DNA from: an uncultured Saprospiraceae bacterium
GTDB lineage: Bacteria > Bacteroidota > Bacteroidia > Chitinophagales > Saprospiraceae
Assembly (NCBI GenBank): GCA_938039305.1
Contig: CALHUZ010000382.1
Span: 1 to 6,388 of the forward strand
DNA length: 6,388 nucleotides
Reading direction: 5' to 3'
A program made the position numbers and the translations under genes. Under the pieces are notes generated by a model. The model saw only the letters and a list, made by a program, of their open reading frames with translations. It searched no databases and had not been told where the DNA came from. Positions 1-4,737 of this stretch are shown here, in pieces (positions within the stretch are counted from its first letter, which is position 1; each line of letters begins with the position of its first letter).

Positions 1-378
1 GATGCCTTGGATAGCAGCCAACTTATCAATGCCTGATGTAAAAACAAACTCCCTAAACTGAAATAAGACGACGAAGAATAGAATGAAATGAATCGGATGA
101 AACTTAGCACTGCTATCTTTATTTTCTAAAAAGAAAAAGTAGGCGAGCGGTAAGAATATGAATTGGGCGACGGTTGAGAAACCGATGAGATGAGGAGCTA
201 AAGCAATATTGCCTGTCCACATAAGTGCATATTCGATAACACTAAGGGACAAGAAGATAAGTATGATGCTTAGTAATACTTGATCCTTTGAATTCTGCTT
301 TCGACCACTATTCAACAGAAATGCTTGAAACAATCCCTGCCCAGCAGCAAAGAGGCCTATAAAAAGTAGTGCGATCAT
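1..378 (-). CDS. N-terminal part of a multi-pass membrane protein, probably the sensor half of a membrane-anchored AraC-family regulator (runs off left edge)
   Basis: This open frame reads leftward from an ATG at 378-376 and is still open at base 1, giving 126 residues. An in-frame TAG lies seven codons upstream with no other start between, so the ATG is well placed. Three or more hydrophobic segments are visible: about residues 2-22, 33-54 and 62-84, with a fourth near 94-108. Short polar loops separate them (NSGRKQNSKD, ENKDSSAKFHP). The pattern of a GLFQAFLL first helix, a PHLIGFS segment before a PLAYFFFL helix, and FHPIHFILF opening the next helix matches the membrane half found in many Bacteroidota proteins that end in a cytoplasmic AraC-type helix-turn-helix. 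That DNA-binding end would lie outside the window, so the regulator call is inferred from the N-terminus. If correct, it would sense an envelope signal and control nearby genes. Another polytopic membrane protein is the alternative. Confidence 0.7.
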   Translation of the reverse strand, partial: MIALLFIGLFAAGQGLFQAFLLNSGRKQNSKDQVLLSIILIFLSLSVIEYALMWTGNIALAPHLIGFSTVAQFIFLPLAYFFFLENKDSSAKFHPIHFILFFVVLFQFREFVFTSGIDKLAAIQGI

Positions 379-451
379 ATCGTTGGCTTTATCTAACTAA
401 GGTATAACGATTGTGAGGTGCGAAGTGTGCTGATAGCATAGTATAGAATAG

Positions 452-521
452 AGCCGAGAGCTAAGAACCGAGAGTCGAAAAGGTTAGATTGAAGATGAGA
501 GAGAATAGATATCAGATTTCA
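452..521 (-). repeat. Left degenerate heptanucleotide array (10 in-phase units, minus strand)
   Basis: Read on the minus strand from 521 to 452, the sequence divides into ten 7-mers without gaps. The first five all begin with T and end in TC: TGAAATC at 521-515, TGATATC at 514-508, then 507-501, 500-494 and 493-487. The outer five drift to forms such as CTCGGTT (472-466) and CTCGGCT (458-452) while keeping a pyrimidine-rich strand. The first two units match the first two units of the right array almost exactly. On the plus strand the block is purine-rich. It is clearly non-coding and I know of no named repeat family to assign it to. Confidence 0.6.
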
Positions 522-671
522 GAAAGGGCAAGCAGAGGTGTCCTTAGATTAAAACTGTCATAAATACGGGTGTTGCGTGATACACTCATATCACAAATAT
601 GCTCTTAACATTTAGCAGTAATCCTAAATATAGTCTCAGACACTCGGCACTAAGTTCTGTTTACTCTCCTT
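522..671. other. 150-bp centre between the two heptad arrays
   Basis: This segment shows little heptad order. It contains two simple hairpins: GTGATA at 577-582 pairs with TATCAC at 589-594 across a 6-base loop, and ATTTAG at 610-615 pairs with CTAAAT at 624-629 across an 8-base loop. Neither is followed by a T tract, so neither looks like a terminator. A short competing stem, CATAT/ATATG at 587-591 and 597-601, overlaps the first hairpin. I see no open frame of useful length. Its significance is positional: both arrays read outward from it. Confidence 0.4.
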
Positions 672-793
672 TGAAATCTGATATTTGATTTCTTGCTTCT
701 TGCTTCTCACTTCTGAAGTCTGACCTCTGCTATCTGAAACCTGTTTTTCTCACACCTCTCGGTTCTGACCTCTGATCTTCGACTTTTGAAAGC
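672..793 (+). repeat. Right degenerate heptanucleotide array (consensus TGANNTC)
   Basis: From 672 to 748 the plus strand divides into eleven consecutive 7-mers with no gaps. Position 1 is T in all eleven, position 2 is G in eight, position 3 is A in seven, position 6 is T in ten and position 7 is C in nine; positions 4 and 5 are free. Examples are TGAAATC (672-678), TTGCTTC twice (693-706), TGAAGTC (714-720) and TGACCTC (721-727). A 17-base interruption at 749-765, rich in CT and containing CTCTCGGTTCT, is followed by four more units from 766 (TGACCTC, TGATCTT, CGACTTT, TGAAAGC) with a 3-base phase shift. Such a regular but diverged period points to an old tandem array or a sequence maintained for its spacing. 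Degenerate heptanucleotide arrays (STRR) are known in filamentous cyanobacteria; this resembles them in style only. Confidence 0.7.
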
Positions 794-806
794 TATCAAT
801 TATCAT

Positions 807-825
807 TTGAATAGATGAGATTCAA
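807..825. other. Small hairpin TTGAAT-N7-ATTCAA
   Basis: TTGAAT at 807-812 pairs with ATTCAA at 820-825 across the 7-base loop AGATGAG. It is the first of three small hairpins in 807-876, upstream of the fibre gene. A 6-bp A/T-rich stem is weak and may be chance. Confidence 0.25.
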
Positions 826-832
826 TCGACAT

Positions 833-879
833 CCCAATAAATGGGTATTCTGAGTGACCCATACTTTAGTATGGGTTTT
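833..879 (+). promoter_or_regulatory. Hairpin cluster with mutually exclusive pairings, terminator-like last stem
   Basis: ACCCATAC at 857-864 and GTATGGGT at 869-876 form a perfect 8-bp stem with a TTTA loop, followed by TTT at 877-879 and then G. The left arm of that stem can instead pair with ATGGGT at 841-846 (six pairs with 857-862), and 842-845 can pair with CCCA at 833-836. The segment therefore has alternative secondary structures of the kind seen in attenuators. The T tract is too short for a strong terminator. It lies about 180 bases before the fibre start, so it could be a leader element if transcription begins upstream. No transcription start is visible to confirm this. Confidence 0.35.
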
Positions 880-943
880 GAGATTATACCTATCACGATA
901 TTTGATTCATAATTATAAAAATAGAGCTGTTTCAGAGGGAGAG

Positions 944-1001
944 GAAGTGAAATAATTTCAATTCACAACATATATATCACTTCTATTTATTTGGAATTGA
1001 A
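944..1001 (+). other. Two interleaved inverted repeats (possible pseudoknot or operator pair)
   Basis: GAAGTGA at 944-950 is complementary to TCACTTC at 977-983, and TTCAATTC at 957-964 is complementary to GAATTGAA at 994-1001. The order is A, B, A', B', with gaps of 6, 12 and 10 bases, which is the arrangement of an H-type pseudoknot in RNA. As DNA the same sequences could be two overlapping dyads for a regulator. The block ends 58 bases before the fibre start codon. The stems are short and the region is A/T-rich, so chance remains a real possibility. Confidence 0.3.
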
Positions 1002-1059
1002 TATGCTGATGCAGTGTCTATGTGGATGTTATTTAATTAATAATTAAAAATAAATAAGC

Positions 1060-2784
1060 ATGAATTCGAAGAAAAATTACAGTTGGGTATTGGTGAGCCT
1101 TTGCTTAATGATGTCATACTTTGCATCAGGGCAAAGTGAAACGGAGTTCTATTCCGATGGGATCGTAATTCCGAAAGTAAGTGTTAAAGCGGTTGCCAAT
1201 CCTATTGAAGGGCAAATTATTTATGATACAAATTCTAAAGAGTTAGCCATATTTAATGGGACTATTTGGCTCTTTTCAGGAGGACAAGGTTTTTGGGAAA
1301 GAACTAGTCACGGTATATCATTTGATGGTGCCGACAATGTAGGTATAGGTGTTGTAGCTAACTCTGCAACAAAGCTATTCGTTCAAGGGAATTATGATGA
1401 AGATCCTTTTAGAGTGCAGATTGGTCGTGAAAATGACCCAAATGGGGGCGATACTAAAATGAGGATTTTAGCTAAATATAACTCTATTGTATTAGGGAGT
1501 TCTTGGAATTCTATTGACTCTAGTCACTTGGATGCGTTGTGGAGTAATTATAAGAAGAATTATTTTAGAGATTCACTACAACTTAGAAACCCATCGGAAG
1601 ATCCTGCACTACTAATGACGAAAGGATCAGGATTGACAATATTTGATACTGGGGGTGACGAGGTGATTGAATTAGATAGAACAGGGTTAGCAACTTTAGA
1701 TGACTTAAGTGTTTCAGAGCAGGCTAATTTTGGAAAAGGTTTAATTACATCAGACCCGATAAAGTTACGTGAAATTGGAAATGGGCCTGCTGGCCCTGAG
1801 ATCCAGTTTATGGACGATAATTCAACTACAAATATAGCGGCAGCAATAAAAGTGACTAATAGTACTGGAGGTGGCAATGATCATAATTTGCGAATTGAAA
1901 ACCGCAGCGTTGTCGGTGATATTAACTTCAGTCTTGATGGGGTGACTAATTTTAGAATGAATGATGCAGCTAACTTTTCTTATGTTGATTTAGCTCCGTG
2001 GCTGGACAATACTACAGACCTTGGTTTAGCTTCAAAACGGTGGAGTAATATTTACACAGAAGAATTGGATGTTGATGACTTGGCGAGCTTGCATGACCTT
2101 TCCGTATCTGAGGAGGCTAGTTTTGGTAAAGGAATAATTTCTTCAGATCCAATTAAAATTAGGGAAATAGGAAATGGCCCTGCTGGCCCTGAGATTCAGT
2201 TTATGAAGGATAACTCAACTGCCATTGCTGCATCTTCGATAAAGGTTACTAATTCTTCAAGCGGAGGAAATAGCCACACTATGATTTTCAATAATGCAGA
2301 ACTCGGTTCAATGGTGTTTAACCCCAATAGTGGAAATACTAACTTTAGGATGAGAGGAAATATAAATGAGTCCTTCGTTACCCTGGCGCCAGTGACTTCT
2401 AATAACATAGATCTTGGAACCAATGCTTTGAGATGGCGTACGATCTATTCTCAGAACATTTTAAATACTTCTGATCTCAGATTAAAGAAGAATGTAACTT
2501 CGCTCGATAACTCAGTATTATTGAAACTTTTAAAACTCAACGCAACATCCTATCATTATAAAACAGATGAACCAGGATCACAAAGAACGATAGGTTTTAT
2601 AGCTCAAGATGTTGAAAAAATTGATCCTGATTGGGTGGTGCCTCCAAGTAATGAAGATGATCACTATCTGATTAATTATGACAACTTTACAGTGCTGGCT
2701 ATTAAAGCGATCCAAGAGCAGCAAGAACTAATCTTCTCTTTGCAGGAAGAAGTTAAAAACATCAAACGCGAATTAAGGAAATAA
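1060..2784 (+). CDS. Secreted fibre-like protein with two tandem repeats and a C-terminal S74 (tail-fibre/endosialidase) intramolecular chaperone
   Basis: The 574-residue product starts with a signal peptide (basic MNSKK, hydrophobic core about residues 8-21, likely cleavage after A22-S-G24). Residues 26-75 resemble the N-terminal region of Bacteroidota surface fibres (EGQIIYDTNSKELAIFNGTIW), and NVGIG is near residue 93. Two tandem 131-residue units begin at 213 and 344, each ending in a DLG...RW..IY motif (320-328 and 451-459). The C-terminal 104 residues form an S74 chaperone: SDLRLKK at 471-477, IGFIAQDVE, and a closing helix with IKAIQEQQ that looks like a coiled coil. In this family the chaperone drives trimer folding, then cleaves itself off just before the Ser, here T470/S471. 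The ATG is the first start after an in-frame TAA at 1051-1053. A terminator follows the gene. The ligand or adhesive role is unknown; a prophage origin is less likely because of the signal peptide and enzyme-gene neighbours. Confidence 0.85.
   Translation: MNSKKNYSWVLVSLCLMMSYFASGQSETEFYSDGIVIPKVSVKAVANPIEGQIIYDTNSKELAIFNGTIWLFSGGQGFWERTSHGISFDGADNVGIGVVANSATKLFVQGNYDEDPFRVQIGRENDPNGGDTKMRILAKYNSIVLGSSWNSIDSSHLDALWSNYKKNYFRDSLQLRNPSEDPALLMTKGSGLTIFDTGGDEVIELDRTGLATLDDLSVSEQANFGKGLITSDPIKLREIGNGPAGPEIQFMDDNSTTNIAAAIKVTNSTGGGNDHNLRIENRSVVGDINFSLDGVTNFRMNDAANFSYVDLAPWLDNTTDLGLASKRWSNIYTEELDVDDLASLHDLSVSEEASFGKGIISSDPIKIREIGNGPAGPEIQFMKDNSTAIAASSIKVTNSSSGGNSHTMIFNNAELGSMVFNPNSGNTNFRMRGNINESFVTLAPVTSNNIDLGTNALRWRTIYSQNILNTSDLRLKKNVTSLDNSVLLKLLKLNATSYHYKTDEPGSQRTIGFIAQDVEKIDPDWVVPPSNEDDHYLINYDNFTVLAIKAIQEQQELIFSLQEEVKNIKRELRK
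1696..2469 (+). repeat. Tandem 393-bp intragenic duplication in the fibre gene
   Basis: Unit 1 spans 1696-2088 (residues 213-343) and unit 2 spans 2089-2469 (residues 344-470). The first 44 residues of each unit agree at 37 positions by hand count. At the DNA level 1777-1812 and 2170-2205 agree at 34 of 36 bases, with an exact 393-base offset. The unit middles diverge much more (for example IENRSVVGDINFSLDG against IFNNAELGSMVFNPNS). This shows a duplicated module with a conserved head and a variable body, able to change number by recombination. Confidence 0.85.
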
Positions 2785-2809
2785 TATCCTGATCAGTCAT
2801 AGATTTCTG

Positions 2810-2846
2810 AAAGCACCTTAACACGAAGAAGTTGAGGTGCTTTTTT
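2810..2846 (+). terminator. Intrinsic terminator of the fibre gene
   Basis: Bases 2810-2821 pair with 2832-2843 to give a 12-bp stem containing one G.T wobble, with a 10-base loop (2822-2831). The stem has the GCACC/GGTGC core and is followed by an unbroken run of six T at 2841-2846. It starts 25 bases after the fibre stop codon and points rightward. It separates the fibre unit from the sulfatase operon, which must therefore have its own promoter in 2847-2958. Confidence 0.9.
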
Positions 2847-2958
2847 ATTCCTGAGGCCATAAGTTCTTTTTATTCGGCAATAATAACTTTAGTCAGATTT
2901 CTGAATAATTTCTCTCTGCTAACTATTCTCCGTAATATTAATTCGAACTTGAACTACG

Positions 2959-4737
2959 ATGGATATAACTAAGCTCAGATTCTTAACAATTGCCTTACTT
3001 GGTCTATTTGTCTTTTCTTCTTTTCAGATTCAACCGAAGGCGGACAAAGAAGAAGTAACTAAGCCTAACATAGTCCTGATCTTGGCCGATGACTTGGGCC
3101 TCATGGATTTTGGCGCTTATGGAGGCGAAGCGACGTCGACCCATGTAGATGGCTTAGCGGCTCGAGGTACGATGTTCACTAATTTTCATGCCTCGCCGAT
3201 GTGCGCACCTTCGAGGGCTATGCTCATGACAGGTTTTGATAGTCATAGAACCGGTGTCCCAAATCTTCCTTTGTTCTTGCCGCCGTCTTTTGCAGACTCC
3301 GTGGGTTATGAAGGTATCCTTAACAATGAAGTGAAGACAGTTGCGACCTTGCTCAAGCAAGCTGGGTATAGGACTTATATGACTGGGAAGTGGCACTTAG
3401 GGCATACGGAGGAGACATTACCGAGTAAGAGAGGATTTGATAGGACCTTTATTTTGGGGGCTTCTGGCGCTGACAACTGGGAACGGAAAGCATATCTGCC
3501 GACTCAAAGTGATCCACCGTGGTTTGCAGATGGGGTACCGACAGAGCTGCCAGATGACTTTTATTCTTCGGAGCACTTGGTGGATGAGATGATTGGATTC
3601 ATGGATGATGACAAGGATGATTCTAAATTGAACAGTCAACCATTCTTTGCTTACTTAGCCTTTCAAGCGATCCATATCCCCGTGCAAGCGCCGAGAGAAT
3701 TCATAGAAAAGTATGAAGGGGTTTATGATGGAGGTTGGGATGAATTGAAGCAAAGAAGATTTGTGAAAGCGAAAGAACTTGGGCTGATCCCTCAAGATGC
3801 TGTACTTGGCGATATGCTTCCTGTTTTACAAAAGTGGGAGAGTCTTTCCGATGAGCTCAAAGCTTTTAAATCTAAAAGTATGGCAGTCAATGCGGCTATG
3901 ATAGAAGCAATGGATTTTCATATCGGTCGATATATGGCATATCTGAATGCTCAAGGCAAATTAGAAAATACCGTTTTTATAATTACATCAGATAATGGTC
4001 CAGAGGCCAGCGATCCAAGCCTTATAGCAGGAATGGATTTATGGATTAAATATGCAGGATATAATAGGAATATAGAAACTTTAGGAGAGAAGCGTTCCTT
4101 TTCTTTTATAGGCCCAGAGTGGGCGAGTGCTGCATCTGGACCGAGTGCCTTTTTCAAATTTTACGCTGGAGAAGGAGGGCTTCGCGTACCTATGATTATC
4201 TCTGGTCCCAATATCCCAAGTGGTCAGAAAGAATCTGCACTAACGATGATCACTGATATCACCCCGACGATTCTCGATATTGCAGGAGTGAGCCATAGTG
4301 AAGATATGGATGGCCGAAGTCTGATACCATTGTTAACTGATGAACAAGAAAGAGTGTATCCGATCGATGAACCGATAGGAATGGAAGCGGCGAACCAACG
4401 AGCACTCTTCAAAGGAGATTATAAATTGTCGCGGGTTGGAAAGCCGTATGGTGATGATGTCTGGAAATTATTCAATCTGGCTATGGACCCAGGAGAGACT
4501 AAAGATCTGGCAGAACTCCAACCTGACCTTTATCAGGAAATGCTCCAAGATTACAAAGACTATGAGATCAAGTACGGTGTCATAGAGATGCCAAAGGATT
4601 ATGAAGCATTGAAAGAAGTAACGCAGAAGCTAATTAGAAAAATAAAGAAACCTGCCATTGCTATAGGGATTAGTTTAGTGGCACTTTTGGTTTATGTTAG
4701 GCGACGCAGGAGAAAGAGAAAGTTAGTTTCGTCGTGA
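2959..4737 (+). CDS. Type I (formylglycine-dependent) sulfatase with C-terminal membrane anchor
   Basis: This 592-residue enzyme should hydrolyse sulfate esters in the periplasm. Residues 6-22 form a hydrophobic export signal without a lipobox. The sulfatase fold follows: NIVLILADDLG with metal-binding D44 and D45; the CAPSR motif with C82, the residue matured to formylglycine, and R86; MTGKWHLGH with K144 and H146; H239 in AIHIP; and SDNGPE with D345 and N346. A 50-residue insertion containing PEWASAASGP leads to K400 and EGGLRVP (405-411). That insertion resembles the Pseudomonas AtsA-like (S1_4) group, so an alkylsulfatase or arylsulfatase activity is plausible, but specificity is unproven. 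All usual catalytic residues are present. The C-terminus is odd: a short hydrophobic helix (about 565-580) then RRRRRKRK, predicting an inner-membrane anchor with a cytoplasmic basic tail. The ATG is the first start after an in-frame TGA at 2950-2952. Maturation needs FGE or anSME encoded elsewhere. Confidence 0.93.
   Translation: MDITKLRFLTIALLGLFVFSSFQIQPKADKEEVTKPNIVLILADDLGLMDFGAYGGEATSTHVDGLAARGTMFTNFHASPMCAPSRAMLMTGFDSHRTGVPNLPLFLPPSFADSVGYEGILNNEVKTVATLLKQAGYRTYMTGKWHLGHTEETLPSKRGFDRTFILGASGADNWERKAYLPTQSDPPWFADGVPTELPDDFYSSEHLVDEMIGFMDDDKDDSKLNSQPFFAYLAFQAIHIPVQAPREFIEKYEGVYDGGWDELKQRRFVKAKELGLIPQDAVLGDMLPVLQKWESLSDELKAFKSKSMAVNAAMIEAMDFHIGRYMAYLNAQGKLENTVFIITSDNGPEASDPSLIAGMDLWIKYAGYNRNIETLGEKRSFSFIGPEWASAASGPSAFFKFYAGEGGLRVPMIISGPNIPSGQKESALTMITDITPTILDIAGVSHSEDMDGRSLIPLLTDEQERVYPIDEPIGMEAANQRALFKGDYKLSRVGKPYGDDVWKLFNLAMDPGETKDLAELQPDLYQEMLQDYKDYEIKYGVIEMPKDYEALKEVTQKLIRKIKKPAIAIGISLVALLVYVRRRRRKRKLVSS
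4708..4737 (+). promoter_or_regulatory. Translational coupling junction (GTGA overlap) between sulfatase and phosphoesterase
   Basis: The downstream GTG start (4734-4736) overlaps the sulfatase TGA stop (4735-4737), giving a 4-base GTGA overlap. The only Shine-Dalgarno-like string, AGGAG at 4708-4712 inside the arginine codons, ends 21 bases before the start, which is too far for normal use. The next in-frame Met is far inside the conserved domain, so GTG is the only sensible start, and reinitiation by ribosomes finishing the sulfatase is likely. Confidence 0.7.

Larger units (their letters stand above)
379..1059. other. 681-bp divergent intergenic region without a supported gene
   Basis: No frame on either strand holds a credible coding region here. 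The stretch separates the leftward membrane gene from the rightward fibre gene. It contains a left heptad array, a 150-bp centre, a right heptad array, a cluster of small hairpins and a pair of interleaved inverted repeats, each listed separately. I found no tRNA, rRNA or transposase remnant, and no convincing Bacteroidota promoter (TTTG about 20 bp before TAnnTTTG) for the fibre gene. The last 40 bases before 1060 are almost pure A/T, as is usual before start codons in this phylum. Confidence 0.8.

Noticed and set aside
397..404. TACCTTAG on the minus strand as a -7 element for the left membrane gene
   Set aside because: One mismatch to TAnnTTTG, but it would give a leader of only about 13 bases and lacks a properly spaced -33 element.
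577..629. The hairpins at 577-594 and 610-629 as a small RNA or terminator
   Set aside because: The stems are only 6 bp, A/T-rich, and lack a T tract; one competes with another short pairing. This is insufficient for an RNA gene call.
452..793. CRISPR array or insertion sequence in the intergenic region
   Set aside because: There are no identical 24-40 base repeats with unique spacers, no transposase, and the period is 7 bases, so neither fits.
1560..2423. Minus-strand open frames at 1560-1877 and 2196-2423
   Set aside because: They lie opposite the two fibre repeats, and their resemblance to each other simply mirrors the duplicated sense strand. They show no domain or independent start signals.
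1060..2784. Prophage tail fibre
   Set aside because: The S74 domain is phage-like, but the protein has a Sec signal peptide and no phage genes are nearby; similar secreted proteins are common in Bacteroidota.
2884..2891. TAACTTTA resembling the Bacteroidota -7 element TAnnTTTG upstream of the sulfatase
   Set aside because: Seven of eight bases fit and the position suits a leader of about 60 bases, but no TTTG/TTG -33 element lies at the usual distance, so it is not listed as a promoter.
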